This document shows positions 9,173 through 18,719 of a stretch of DNA of 64,000 bases, in pieces (position 1 is the first letter of the stretch; each line of letters opens with the position of its first letter). Origin of the DNA: Alkalibacterium sp. MB6. GTDB taxonomy: Bacteria; Bacillota; Bacilli; Lactobacillales; Carnobacteriaceae_A. The stretch is taken from assembly GCF_009935905.1 (NCBI RefSeq), contig NZ_PREX01000008.1:24567-88566 (forward strand), read 5' to 3'. The translations under genes were made by a program, and so were the position numbers. Below the pieces are notes generated by a model that saw only the letters and a program-made list of their open reading frames with translations, ran no database searches and was not told the DNA's origin.

Positions 9173-10486
9173 ATGCCTAAGGAGAAACAAAAAAGAAAGC
9201 CTGTACCGGTGAATGCAGATTTGAACCATAGCCCGAAAAAAGCTATGCTTTTATCTATCATTCCGGGATTGGGTCAACTATATAATAAAAGAAAGCTAAA
9301 AGGAATTATATTATTTATCTTGTTTGCTGCATTTGGAATTATGATGTTTGATTTCATCTTTTCAGGCTTTCAAGGCTTAATTACATTAGGAACAATTGAA
9401 CGTGAGCACGACTCACGAGTGTTCATAATTGAAGGGATACTTGCACTTATCTTTGCCGTCTTTTACGGTGTGTTTTATTACTTAAACATTCAGGATGCAA
9501 AAACAGAAGCTCGAAAGATAAGAGATGGTTGGCAACCTGGTAGTGTAAGAGAAAATTTCAGAAATGCATGGGACACAAGTTTCCCTTATGTGTTGATTGG
9601 ACCGGGATTCTTCTTACTGATTTTTGTTGTTATTTTACCCCTTTTATTTATGGGCTTTCTAGCATTTACAAACTACAATTTATACAATTCACCACCACGC
9701 AACTTATTGCAGTGGGTCGGTTTCCAAAACTTTATTCAATTGGTTACTCTCTCAGAATGGCGTACGACGTTTGTAAGTGTGCTGTCATGGACATTAACGT
9801 GGACATTTGTCGCGACGACGTTATCCATTGGCTTGGCTATGTTCCTAGCTATATTAACCAATGACAGACGAATTAAAGGAAAACGAATTATCCGTACCTT
9901 CTTGATTTTACCTTGGGCAGTACCGGGATTCGTTACCATTATTATCTTTAGAGCTTTGTTTAATGATAACTTTGGAGCGATTAACTCAGACATCCTTCAG
10001 CCTTTATTTGGTATAACGATTCCCTGGCTGACCAATGTGATGTGGACACGTATTGCTATTATCGCTATCCAATTATGGCTCGGGTTCCCTTACGTCTACG
10101 CCCTCTTTTCAGGTGTGCTGCAAGGGATATCGTCCGATTGGTATGAAGCGGCAGATATGGATGGTGCCACTCGCTGGCAAAAATTCAGAAATATTACCTT
10201 CCCTCATTTAATGTTTGCAACAGGACCCTTACTCTTAACACAGTATACATTTAACTTTAACAACTTTAATATCATCTATCTATTTAACGAAGGTGGGCCA
10301 GCTCTTCGCGGCCAAAATGCCGGCGGAACAGATATATTGATTTCATGGGTCTATAACTTAACATTCACTAACTCTCAGTACGGGATGGCAGCGGCTATTT
10401 CACTGATTCTAGGAATTGTTGTCGCAACCTTTGCGTTCTTCCAATTCCGACGATCTCGATCATTTAAAGGGGATGGTGAATTCTAA
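9173..10486 (+). CDS. mdxF: Maltodextrin ABC permease, MalF type
   Basis: Inner-membrane permease subunit, 437 residues, longer than most sugar permeases because of an N-terminal region with extra membrane spans starting at IIPGLGQLYNK. The binding-protein-dependent transport domain fills about residues 190-430 and ends with the conserved EAADMDGATRWQKFRNITFP coupling segment for the ATPase. Its ribosome site is AAGGAGAG. It overlaps mdxG by one base. No ATPase gene is in this operon, so a shared MsmX/MsmK-type ATPase encoded elsewhere is presumed. Confidence 0.92.
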   Translation: MPKEKQKRKPVPVNADLNHSPKKAMLLSIIPGLGQLYNKRKLKGIILFILFAAFGIMMFDFIFSGFQGLITLGTIEREHDSRVFIIEGILALIFAVFYGVFYYLNIQDAKTEARKIRDGWQPGSVRENFRNAWDTSFPYVLIGPGFFLLIFVVILPLLFMGFLAFTNYNLYNSPPRNLLQWVGFQNFIQLVTLSEWRTTFVSVLSWTLTWTFVATTLSIGLAMFLAILTNDRRIKGKRIIRTFLILPWAVPGFVTIIIFRALFNDNFGAINSDILQPLFGITIPWLTNVMWTRIAIIAIQLWLGFPYVYALFSGVLQGISSDWYEAADMDGATRWQKFRNITFPHLMFATGPLLLTQYTFNFNNFNIIYLFNEGGPALRGQNAGGTDILISWVYNLTFTNSQYGMAAAISLILGIVVATFAFFQFRRSRSFKGDGEF

Positions 10487-11364
10487 TGAGTAAACAACCG
10501 AATTCAAAAAAGAAAAAAGGATTTAGCAGAAAACAGAAAAGTCGTCTAGAAGTAGCTTTAATTTATTTGGTCATTGCAGTGATGTTTGTTATCATCGCCT
10601 ATCCATTACTATGGGCATTGTCTATGTCAATGAACAGTACAACCAACTTGTTTAGTGCCTCTCTATCTCCAGAGAACTGGTCTCTCGTTAACTATGAATG
10701 GTTGTTTAACAACCCTCGAAGTGACTATTTGCTTTGGTATAGAAACACATTATTCGTGTCGACAATTGTAACGATTTTGACCACCCTACTTGTTCTATTT
10801 ACGGCTTATGCCTTTTCAAGATACCGTTTCAAAGGAAGAACGTATGGGCTTTATGCCTTCTTACTTCTTCAAATGTTCCCGGTATTGATGGCGATGGTTG
10901 CCCTTTTTATCCTATTAAACACAATTGGATTATTGGATAACTTATGGGGCTTGATTATTATTTACGTCGGTGGAAATATACCGATGAACGCCTTCTTGGT
11001 TAAAGGGTACTTAGACACCTTACCAAGGTCCTTAGATGAATCAGCAAAAATGGATGGAGCTGGACACTTCAGAATTTTCTTCCAGATACTCTTACCATTG
11101 GCTAAACCGATCATCTCCGTGGTTGCGCTCTTTAACTTTATGGCGCCGTTTATGGATTTCATCCTGCCGCGTATCGTATTAAGAAGCCCAGAAAACTTTA
11201 CGTTAGCCTTGGGACTATACAACTTCGTGAACGCTCAGTTCTCGAATAACTTCAGCCGATTTGCTGCTGGAGCCGTTCTAGTCGCTATTCCTATTGCAAC
11301 GGTGTACTTGTTCTTACAAAAATACCTTATCTCTGGATTGGCATCTGGAGCAACTAAAGGTTAA
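10486..11364 (+). CDS. mdxG: Maltodextrin ABC permease, MalG type
   Basis: Second permease subunit, 292 residues with six predicted membrane spans. The coupling segment SLDESAKMDGAGHFRIFFQI is typical of MalG, and the C-terminus QKYLISGLASGATKG is the usual MalG/MdxG ending. The ATG overlaps the mdxF stop (TAATG), so the two genes are translationally coupled. A terminator hairpin follows at 11382-11419. Confidence 0.93.
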   Translation: MSKQPNSKKKKGFSRKQKSRLEVALIYLVIAVMFVIIAYPLLWALSMSMNSTTNLFSASLSPENWSLVNYEWLFNNPRSDYLLWYRNTLFVSTIVTILTTLLVLFTAYAFSRYRFKGRTYGLYAFLLLQMFPVLMAMVALFILLNTIGLLDNLWGLIIIYVGGNIPMNAFLVKGYLDTLPRSLDESAKMDGAGHFRIFFQILLPLAKPIISVVALFNFMAPFMDFILPRIVLRSPENFTLALGLYNFVNAQFSNNFSRFAAGAVLVAIPIATVYLFLQKYLISGLASGATKG

Positions 11365-11381
11365 ATCTATTTATAAAATTG

Positions 11382-11419
11382 AATCTCCTTGCTTTTATTT
11401 GAAGTGGGGAGATTTTTTT
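11382..11419 (+). terminator. Terminator after mdxG
   Basis: AATCTCC pairs with GGAGATT and is followed by a run of seven T. It separates the ABC operon from the amylase gene. Confidence 0.75.
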
Positions 11420-11427
11420 ACGGAAAA

Positions 11428-11441
11428 TGTAAGCGTTAAAC
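11428..11441 (+). promoter_or_regulatory. Candidate CcpA site (cre) before the amylase gene
   Basis: TGTAAGCGTTAAAC matches 12 of 14 positions of the catabolite-responsive consensus TGWAARCGYTWWCA. It lies between the mdxG terminator and the amylase ribosome site, 24 bases before the start codon. Function is inferred from the match alone. Confidence 0.5.
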
Positions 11442-11464
11442 TAAATGAAGAGGAGTTTGAGAGC

Positions 11465-14434
11465 ATGATAAAAAGGAATCATCCCTTATTAATGGGACTT
11501 TTAGCAGCTTTATTACTATTTCAATCTTTAGCACAAGTTTTTCCAGTTTTTGCAACAGTTACTGCAGCAACTGAACGGGTCCTTCGGGTTCACTTGGAGA
11601 CAGATTCTATCGACAATGGCTTATCTTTATGGGCTTTTGGCGATGTGTTAGCCCCTTCGGAATCGGTGGGTGAGTGGCCAGATGGCATCCCATTTACTGA
11701 AGAACAGCAAACTGATTTTGGGTATTATATTGACGTTGAATTAAACGCGGATGCTGTAGATGTCGGTTTCGTAGCCGTCTACGAAGACGAGAGCAGGTAT
11801 ATTCAAGAAAATATTGAATTTCAAGTAGACTCGGATACTAATGAAGTTTGGATTCAAAGAGATGGATCAGTCAGTTTTGAAAGGCCAACTAACACTGAAC
11901 CTGTCGAAACTGAAGAAAGAGTCATCCGAGTTCATTATTTAAATGAAGAAGCAAATTATGAAGATTATGGGGTATGGTTCTGGGGGGCGCCAAATCAACC
12001 TCAGGTCTGGCCTAGCGACGCTATTAGTTTTTCAAATGAACAAGTCGGAGAAAATGGAGCGTTCGTAGAGATACCTGTAGGTGAGAATCCGTCTAGCTTT
12101 GGCTTTTTAATCGTTTATACAGGAGAAGTTGCTGAAGGAGAAAATCGATTTCAAACAGGTAATTTAATGTTCGCTTCCTTTGACGAACAACAAGATGTCT
12201 ATGTGACCTCAGAAAATCATGACATGGCATTTTTAGATCCGGACTACCAAAAACCTACTGTGGAAAGTGAAGAAGAACCAGAAGAACCGGAAACAGAAGG
12301 GGAAGCGGATATTACCGTTACAGCTAGTGTGAATCGTCCATTTAACTATAATGAACATGCTTTACTTGATGTTCAGATTGCTAATGAATCAGACTTATCC
12401 ATTAGCCGTATTCGTGCGGATCTAACAGCTATTGGCGGACCGCCGAATTTAGGTATTTCACCTGAATTAAATCGAGTGACTCTATCTGTAGATCACACCG
12501 TTCAACCGGGCACCTATTCGATTCCAATTACTGTTGTCGATGAACTAAACGGTAGCTACACGGCTCAAGCAGAAGTGACTATTACTGCTCGTAACAAGAC
12601 TGCTGGTGAACGTGATTGGGATGAAGAAATTATTTATTTCATGTTAACAGACCGATTTGCTGATGGTGATCCTTCAAATAATAACCCATATGGTCTGGAT
12701 TATGAAGGAGCAGGAAATCAACGTGGTGTTTACCAAGGTGGAGATTTTAAAGGTGTTACTCAAAATCTAGACTACTTGGAAGACTTAGGTATAACGACTA
12801 TCTGGATTACGCCTATTGTCGAAAACGTTGGTCAAGATGTAGGTACAGCTGAAGCTGGTGAATATTATGGTTACCACGGCTACTGGGCAAAATCCTTTGA
12901 AAAACTAAACCCACATTTGGGAACGCTTGCTGAATTCCATGAACTTATTGATGCCGCAGCAGCAAAAGATATTAATATCATGGTTGACGTCGTGTTAAAT
13001 CACGCTGGTTATGGCATGCACCCTAAGGATAATGGTACTAGCCCATCTGAAGGATTCCCTACTGACTCAGATCGTGCACACTTTGATGGAATGATTAGAG
13101 AAAACTCAGGTAATAACGACCGAACGATGGAACTTGCTGGTTTACCTGATTTTGAAACAGAACGTCACGAAGTAAGAGAACAATTAGTAGAGTGGCAAGC
13201 GAATTGGGTAGAAAAGTCAACAACTCCAAATGGAAATGCGATTGCCAGTTACCGAGTAGATACAGTTAAACATGTGGATACAACGACTTGGCAACACTTT
13301 AAAAACGAATTAGTAGAAAGAGACCCATCTTTCAAATTGATTGGAGAATCATGGGGAGCAAACTACAGAGATAATCATGGCTATTTAAATAATGGAACGA
13401 TGGATAGCCTGCTTGACTTTGGCTTTAAAGATATTGCTAACCTCTTCCTGAATGGCAGAATAGTTGAAGCGAACAATCAACTGATAGAGAGAAATGCTGT
13501 TCTTTCGAGCGATGCTACTTTAGGACAGTTTCTAGGTAGTCACGATGAACCAGGATTTTTATTTAACCGTGGGATGGATAATACCGGCGAGTTGAAATTA
13601 GCTGCTTCTCTTCAAATGACAGCTAAAGGTCAGCCAGTAATCTACTACGGTGAAGAATTAGGGCAATCTGGAGCCCTAAATTGGCCGCAATACGATAACC
13701 GTTATGACTTAGATTGGTCTGCAGTTGAAGACAACGACATCTTAGATCACTATCAATCAGTTATCGCGTTTAGAAATGATTTCAGTGATATCTTGTCTCG
13801 TGGAAACAGAAGTACATTTTTAACATCGAGTGATCAAGACTGGATTATGGTCGAACGTGCTTTAGCTGACGAGTCAGTGTATATGGCCTTTAACTTATCT
13901 GATGAAGAACAGACGATTGCGGTTGAAACGAGCAATGATCAGGTAGTTTTGACGGATCACTATTCTAATACAACCTATACAGCACTAGAACAAGACGGTG
14001 AAACAAGTCTGACATTCACTATCCCTTCACTAGAAGATGGAGGCACAGCCTTATTAACTGTTGAAGAAGGTGAATTAGTCAGTAGTGAAGTCGATGTACC
14101 AACCGATTCGGAAGAACCACAAGATGGTGAATCACCTAAGGAGACTGAGGATAACTCAGATAACGACGGTGACACCGCCAATGACAATAACGATAGACCG
14201 AATAACACTGACGAATCCAGCGGAGAAGATACACCAACAGAAGATCGTTCAGTATCTGATAATGATTTGCCGGGTGAAGGTGATTCATCAATTGATGATA
14301 AAGAGTCTGAAGAAGAGTCTAGTGAAACATTACCATCTACAGCGACACTAATCGGCTCGATTGGGTTAATGGGTATTGCAGCACTAGGACTTGGTGTCGG
14401 ACTGACTTACTATAACAAGAAGAAAAAAGACTGA
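11465..14434 (+). CDS. Cell-wall-anchored GH13 amylase/pullulanase-like enzyme
   Basis: Secreted, wall-attached starch-degrading enzyme of 989 residues. Order: signal peptide (about residues 1-36), two related N-terminal domains resembling pullulanase-associated carbohydrate-binding modules (each starting ERV.RVH), an acidic linker, a beta-sandwich, a GH13 barrel (from YFMLTDRFADGDPSNNNP) with probable catalytic Asp599 (SYRVDTVKH), Glu628 (LIGESWG) and Asp694 (GSHDEPG), a C-terminal beta domain, an Asp/Ser/Glu-rich wall-spanning stretch, then LPSTA at 956-960, a membrane span and a KKKKD tail for sortase. The ATG at 11465 is chosen because GAGGAG lies just upstream and the signal peptide begins there; a longer reading overlaps mdxG. 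It probably makes maltodextrins for the adjacent importer. The exact bond preference is not readable. Confidence 0.88.
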   Translation: MIKRNHPLLMGLLAALLLFQSLAQVFPVFATVTAATERVLRVHLETDSIDNGLSLWAFGDVLAPSESVGEWPDGIPFTEEQQTDFGYYIDVELNADAVDVGFVAVYEDESRYIQENIEFQVDSDTNEVWIQRDGSVSFERPTNTEPVETEERVIRVHYLNEEANYEDYGVWFWGAPNQPQVWPSDAISFSNEQVGENGAFVEIPVGENPSSFGFLIVYTGEVAEGENRFQTGNLMFASFDEQQDVYVTSENHDMAFLDPDYQKPTVESEEEPEEPETEGEADITVTASVNRPFNYNEHALLDVQIANESDLSISRIRADLTAIGGPPNLGISPELNRVTLSVDHTVQPGTYSIPITVVDELNGSYTAQAEVTITARNKTAGERDWDEEIIYFMLTDRFADGDPSNNNPYGLDYEGAGNQRGVYQGGDFKGVTQNLDYLEDLGITTIWITPIVENVGQDVGTAEAGEYYGYHGYWAKSFEKLNPHLGTLAEFHELIDAAAAKDINIMVDVVLNHAGYGMHPKDNGTSPSEGFPTDSDRAHFDGMIRENSGNNDRTMELAGLPDFETERHEVREQLVEWQANWVEKSTTPNGNAIASYRVDTVKHVDTTTWQHFKNELVERDPSFKLIGESWGANYRDNHGYLNNGTMDSLLDFGFKDIANLFLNGRIVEANNQLIERNAVLSSDATLGQFLGSHDEPGFLFNRGMDNTGELKLAASLQMTAKGQPVIYYGEELGQSGALNWPQYDNRYDLDWSAVEDNDILDHYQSVIAFRNDFSDILSRGNRSTFLTSSDQDWIMVERALADESVYMAFNLSDEEQTIAVETSNDQVVLTDHYSNTTYTALEQDGETSLTFTIPSLEDGGTALLTVEEGELVSSEVDVPTDSEEPQDGESPKETEDNSDNDGDTANDNNDRPNNTDESSGEDTPTEDRSVSDNDLPGEGDSSIDDKESEEESSETLPSTATLIGSIGLMGIAALGLGVGLTYYNKKKKD

Positions 14435-14468
14435 TGAATGACTAGTTCATTAACTTAATCAATTAACC

Positions 14469-14527
14469 AAAATAGAGTCGTTATCTAAAGCGAGTATCGG
14501 AGCTTATTGATAACGACTCTATTTTTT
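14469..14527 (+). terminator. Terminator after the amylase gene
   Basis: A 17-base arm (AAAATAGAGTCGTTATC) pairs with GATAACGACTCTATTTT and is followed by more T. It is a strong intrinsic terminator. Confidence 0.9.
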
Positions 14528-14632
14528 GTGTACAGATACAAAGAAGCATTGTCTGTTAAACCACTCATAATAAAAGGCTTTCAACCATTCCTGGCCTCCA
14601 TCTACTTTAATCTTATTATCATGTTAGCATTT

Positions 14633-14687
14633 TGATACCGATAACAATTCAAAAAGTCTTGATTCAACCAGTGACGGACTATAACAT
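14633..14687 (+). promoter_or_regulatory. LacI-type operator and promoter of the second alpha-glucosidase operon
   Basis: TGATACCGATAACA at 14633-14646 is nearly the same as the operator before mdxE. It is followed after 12 bases by -35 TTGATT (14659-14664), a 17-base spacer and -10 TAACAT (14682-14687). Operator-to-promoter spacing is identical in the two places, which supports a common regulator acting from upstream. Confidence 0.55.
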
Positions 14688-14769
14688 TAGGAATGGTGCT
14701 GAAAATTATCCTGTAACAGAAATATGCATAATAAATATAATGATAAAGAGTTGGAGTGACAGATTTAAA

Positions 14770-16470
14770 ATGAAAAAACAATGGTGGAAACGGGCAGTTG
14801 CCTATCAAGTTTATCCAAGAAGTTTCTATGATTCGAACGGTGATGGAATCGGTGATATTCAAGGTGTAATTAAGAAGTTGGACTATATCAAAGATCTTGG
14901 TGCAGATGTTATTTGGATGAGTCCTATTTATCAGTCGCCAAATGATGATAACGGATACGATATTAGTGATTACCACGATATCATGGATGAATTCGGCTCT
15001 ATGGAAGACTTTGATGAGCTGTTAGCAGAGGTTCATAAGCGTGGCATGAAAATCATCATGGATCTAGTGATTAACCATACCTCTGACGAGCATGAGTGGT
15101 TTGTTGAAGCCCGTTCATCAAAAGATAATCCATATAGAGATTACTACCTATGGCACCCAGGAAATGTAGATGGCACGCCGATTAATAACTGGGAGTCCAT
15201 TTTCGGAGGCTCCGTTTGGGAATACGACGAGATTTCCGGAGAGTACTACATGCACGTTTTCTCTAAAAAGCAACCTGACTTGAACTGGGAGAATAAAGAA
15301 GTAAGAGAGAGCTTGTACGAGATGGTAAATTGGTGGCTCGACAAAGGGATTGATGGGTTCCGCGTAGACGCTATCTCTCACATTAAGAAAAAAGAAGGTT
15401 ACCCAAGTTTACCTAATCCATTCAATAAGAAAGTGGTCCCATCTTTTGATGGACACATGAATCAGCCAGGTATTGACTTGTTTTTATCTGAATTCGCTGA
15501 GCGAACAATAAAGAATTATGATGTGATGACAGTTGGAGAAGCGAATGGGGTATCCATTCAAGACGCAGACCGTTGGGTAGGCGAAGAAAGCGGTTATTTC
15601 AATATGATTTTCCAATTTGAACATTTAGGTTTATGGGGAGCAAACGGTGAAGGCCTTGATATTCATGAATTAAAAGATGTCATGACTCGCTGGCAAAAAG
15701 GTTTAGATGGTCGTGGATGGAATGCATTGTTTATTGAAAATCATGACTTAGCTCGTTCCGTATCGACTTGGGGCAATGATGCGGATTTAAGAAAGACATC
15801 CGCCAAAGCGTTGGCTACGTTTTACTTCTTCATGCAAGGGACACCATTTATTTACCAAGGACAAGAAATTGGTATGACAAATGTCCAGTTCCATACGATT
15901 GAAGATTACGATGACGTCGGCATGAGAAACATGTACGCGGAAGAAATTGAGAACGGTAAACCGCACGAGGAGATCATGGAATACATTTGGAAAAATGGTC
16001 GAGACAACTCGCGTACACCGATGCAATGGACAAATGAACCTGAAGCAGGATTTACTACAGGAAAGCCATGGCTTGGAGTGAATCCAAACTATCCTGATAT
16101 TAACGTGAATCAAGCAGTCAATGATCCGGATTCCATTTATCATTTTTACAAAAAAATGATTCAAATGAGACAGACGACACCGGCTTTGATTTATGGGCAC
16201 TATGAGTTAATTGCAAAAGAGCACGATTATGTTTATGCGTACCTTCGTTCTTATGAACACGTTGAGTATGTCATCATTGTGAACATGTTTAATGAAACCA
16301 CTTTTATTGATTTAACGGAAGAATTAGAATTAGGCGATTTGAAACTGTCTAACTATAGCGTAGTCGATGCTCAAAATGCAGTCATAACTTTACGTCCGTA
16401 TGAAGCACGGGTTTACAAAGTCGCTAAGCAAAAAGTTTGGCACGACCCGAACTACTATGAGCAATATTAA
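14770..16470 (+). CDS. Alpha-glucosidase (GH13_31), probably alpha-1,4-active
   Basis: Second intracellular GH13 subfamily 31 enzyme, 566 residues. Motifs are DLVINHTSDEH, DGFRVDAISHIK with nucleophile Asp200, TVGEANG with acid/base Glu257, and IENHDLAR with Asp326. The residue after the nucleophile is Ala rather than the Val of the copy at 3329-4957; in this subfamily small residues there go with alpha-1,4 activity, so the two enzymes probably divide the linkages. The ATG at 14770 is chosen because the protein then starts MKKQWWKRAVAYQVYPRSF as in the family. The PTS gene follows by 47 bases. Trehalose-6-phosphate hydrolase is a related alternative, less likely here. Confidence 0.85.
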   Translation: MKKQWWKRAVAYQVYPRSFYDSNGDGIGDIQGVIKKLDYIKDLGADVIWMSPIYQSPNDDNGYDISDYHDIMDEFGSMEDFDELLAEVHKRGMKIIMDLVINHTSDEHEWFVEARSSKDNPYRDYYLWHPGNVDGTPINNWESIFGGSVWEYDEISGEYYMHVFSKKQPDLNWENKEVRESLYEMVNWWLDKGIDGFRVDAISHIKKKEGYPSLPNPFNKKVVPSFDGHMNQPGIDLFLSEFAERTIKNYDVMTVGEANGVSIQDADRWVGEESGYFNMIFQFEHLGLWGANGEGLDIHELKDVMTRWQKGLDGRGWNALFIENHDLARSVSTWGNDADLRKTSAKALATFYFFMQGTPFIYQGQEIGMTNVQFHTIEDYDDVGMRNMYAEEIENGKPHEEIMEYIWKNGRDNSRTPMQWTNEPEAGFTTGKPWLGVNPNYPDINVNQAVNDPDSIYHFYKKMIQMRQTTPALIYGHYELIAKEHDYVYAYLRSYEHVEYVIIVNMFNETTFIDLTEELELGDLKLSNYSVVDAQNAVITLRPYEARVYKVAKQKVWHDPNYYEQY

Positions 16471-16517
16471 ACTGAAAACGATTCTAAAATAAAGACTGAG
16501 AAGTAGAATAGGAGAAA

Positions 16518-18695
16518 ATGATGAAAAAAGTACTGAACTTTGAATTTTGGCAAAAATTCGGTAAGGCATTAATGGGTGTTATCGCTGTTATGCCAGCAGC
16601 CGGATTAATGATTAGTATTGGCGGATCGCTTCCGTTAATTAACCCGGAACTGCAAGCTTTAGTGGCTTTCAGTAGTGTCATTGAAAGCATTGGCTGGGCA
16701 ATTATAGGGAACTTACACCTCTTATTCGCAATCGCAATAGGGGGAAGCTGGGCGAAAGACCGTGCCGGTGGTGCATTTGCTGCGGGTATTTCCTTTGTAT
16801 TAATTAACCGAATCACTGGAGCAATTTTTGGCGTAACCGGTGATATGTTGGCAGATCCGAACGCTGTAACGAACACGTTATTCGGAGCAGAAATTCCAGT
16901 AGATGGGTATTTCATCAGTGTTCTAGAAGCGCCTGCACTTAATATGGGCGTATTCGTCGGAATTATTGCTGGATTTATGGGTGCGATGGCATTCAATAAA
17001 TACTACAACTTTAGAAAACTGCCAGATGCGTTGTCATTCTTTAATGGTAAACGTTTCGTACCGTTTGTTGTTATCTTATGGTCATTGATTGCATCAGTCG
17101 TATTGGCTTTCTTATGGCCAGTCGTTCAAAGCGGAATTAACAGTTTTGGTGTATGGATTGCTGAATCGCAAGATAATGCACCTATCTTAGCTCCGTTCTT
17201 ATTTGGAACATTGGAACGTCTATTGCTTCCATTCGGTTTGCATCATATGTTGACTATTCCAATTAACTACACGCCACTTGGTGGAACATATGAAATTTTA
17301 ACAGGCGCTCAACAAGGCGCTCAAGTTTTCGGGCAAGACCCTCTTTGGTTAGCTTGGGCAAGAGACTTAGCTAACTTAGATATTGCAGGAGACACAAGCA
17401 CCTATCAGTACGCTGTTCAAAACTTTATCCCTGCTCGTTTTAAAGTTGGGCAAATGATCGGTTCATCCGGTATTTTAATGGGTATGGCTTATGCGATGTA
17501 CAAAAACGTTGATAAAGACAAGCTTAAAGGGTACAAATCAATGTATGTTTCTGCAAGTTTAGCTGTATTCTTGACAGGGGTAACAGAACCATTAGAATTT
17601 ATGTTTATGTTTGCTGCTTTGCCTTTATATGGTATTTATGCCGTGATTCAAGGGTTGGCCTTCGCGATGGCAGATGTGGTTAACTTACGTATTCATGCCT
17701 TCGGTAATATCGAGTTGCTGACACGTACACCGCTAGCTCTTCGTGCAGGGCTCGGCATGGACTTAATTAACTTTGTATGGGTAACGATATTATTTGCTGT
17801 TGGAACGTACTTTATTGCCAACTTCTTAATTAAGAAGTTCAACTATGCGACACCTGGTCGTAATGGCAATTATGAAGGAGAATTGGCTGAAGGGGAATCT
17901 GGCGAAGCGGTTGATGCCTCTCAACAAGTCTATGACATTATTCATCTGCTAGGCGGAAAAGAAAACATTTCTGACGTAGATGCGTGTATGACTCGTTTGC
18001 GTGTGACTGTAAAAGATCAAGATAAAGTCGGTAATGAAACGAGCTGGAAGAAAGCAGGCGCTATGGGTCTTGTACGTAGAGATACGGGTGTTCAAGCTGT
18101 GTATGGTCCGAAAGCTGATGTCTTAAAATCAGATATTTTAGATGTTTTGGAATCCAATGCACCTATTCCTGCTTCAACCATTGATCAAGCTAAAGAACTT
18201 AAATCAACTGAAACCGTTGATCACACGGTAAACGCGTCTTTAGAAACGCCTATTCAATCCGTTGCAACGGGAGAAGTGATGGCGATTACTGAAGTGGATG
18301 ATCAAGTCTTCTCACAAAAAATGATGGGTGACGGCTTCGCGGTTGTTCCATCAGAAGATGAGGTGGTTTCGCCGATAAACGGGACAGTTCAAAGTGTTTT
18401 CCCTACTAAGCATGCGATAGGCTTACTGACAGATTCAGGTCACGATGTCCTTGTGCATATGGGAATCGACACAGTTGAACTTCAAGGCAGTGCGTTTGAT
18501 GTCTTCATTGAAGAAGGGCAAACAGTGAAAGCTGGCGATGCTTTAGCAACGATGAATAGAGCGGCTGTTAAAGAGGCTGGAAAAGCGACTGACATCTTAG
18601 TTGTCTTTACAAACTTGACCGAAGACCAAGCGTTTGACTTAACTGAAACAGGAGAGTCGACGGCATCAACGGTGATTGGTAAAATTAAAGGGTAA
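16518..18695 (+). CDS. malT: PTS alpha-glucoside/maltose EIICBA
   Basis: Membrane sugar phosphotransferase of 725 residues carrying three domains. The EIIC domain (about 1-450) has the glucose/maltose-family pattern with RFVPFVVIL and GTLERLLLPFGLHHM. The EIIB domain has phosphorylated Cys490 in DACMTRLRV, and the C-terminal EIIA domain of the glucose type has His647 in DVLVHMGIDT. Tight linkage to an alpha-glucosidase and to a MapP-like phosphatase matches the enterococcal maltose PTS MalT, which delivers maltose 6'-phosphate. Its EIIA domain may also serve the EIICB at 21302-22921, which has none. Glucose, trehalose or isomaltose are alternative substrates. Confidence 0.85.
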   Translation: MMKKVLNFEFWQKFGKALMGVIAVMPAAGLMISIGGSLPLINPELQALVAFSSVIESIGWAIIGNLHLLFAIAIGGSWAKDRAGGAFAAGISFVLINRITGAIFGVTGDMLADPNAVTNTLFGAEIPVDGYFISVLEAPALNMGVFVGIIAGFMGAMAFNKYYNFRKLPDALSFFNGKRFVPFVVILWSLIASVVLAFLWPVVQSGINSFGVWIAESQDNAPILAPFLFGTLERLLLPFGLHHMLTIPINYTPLGGTYEILTGAQQGAQVFGQDPLWLAWARDLANLDIAGDTSTYQYAVQNFIPARFKVGQMIGSSGILMGMAYAMYKNVDKDKLKGYKSMYVSASLAVFLTGVTEPLEFMFMFAALPLYGIYAVIQGLAFAMADVVNLRIHAFGNIELLTRTPLALRAGLGMDLINFVWVTILFAVGTYFIANFLIKKFNYATPGRNGNYEGELAEGESGEAVDASQQVYDIIHLLGGKENISDVDACMTRLRVTVKDQDKVGNETSWKKAGAMGLVRRDTGVQAVYGPKADVLKSDILDVLESNAPIPASTIDQAKELKSTETVDHTVNASLETPIQSVATGEVMAITEVDDQVFSQKMMGDGFAVVPSEDEVVSPINGTVQSVFPTKHAIGLLTDSGHDVLVHMGIDTVELQGSAFDVFIEEGQTVKAGDALATMNRAAVKEAGKATDILVVFTNLTEDQAFDLTETGESTASTVIGKIKG

Positions 18696-18719
18696 AAATA
18701 AAAAGCAGGAGTGGTTTTC

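Noticed and set aside
11294..11464. Longer N-terminus for the amylase
   Set aside because: It would overlap mdxG and its terminator, and would bury the signal peptide; the ATG at 11465 has a proper ribosome site.
16473..16486. cre-like TGAAAACGATTCTA before the PTS EIICBA gene
   Set aside because: The left half fits but the right half does not, and no promoter is visible around it.
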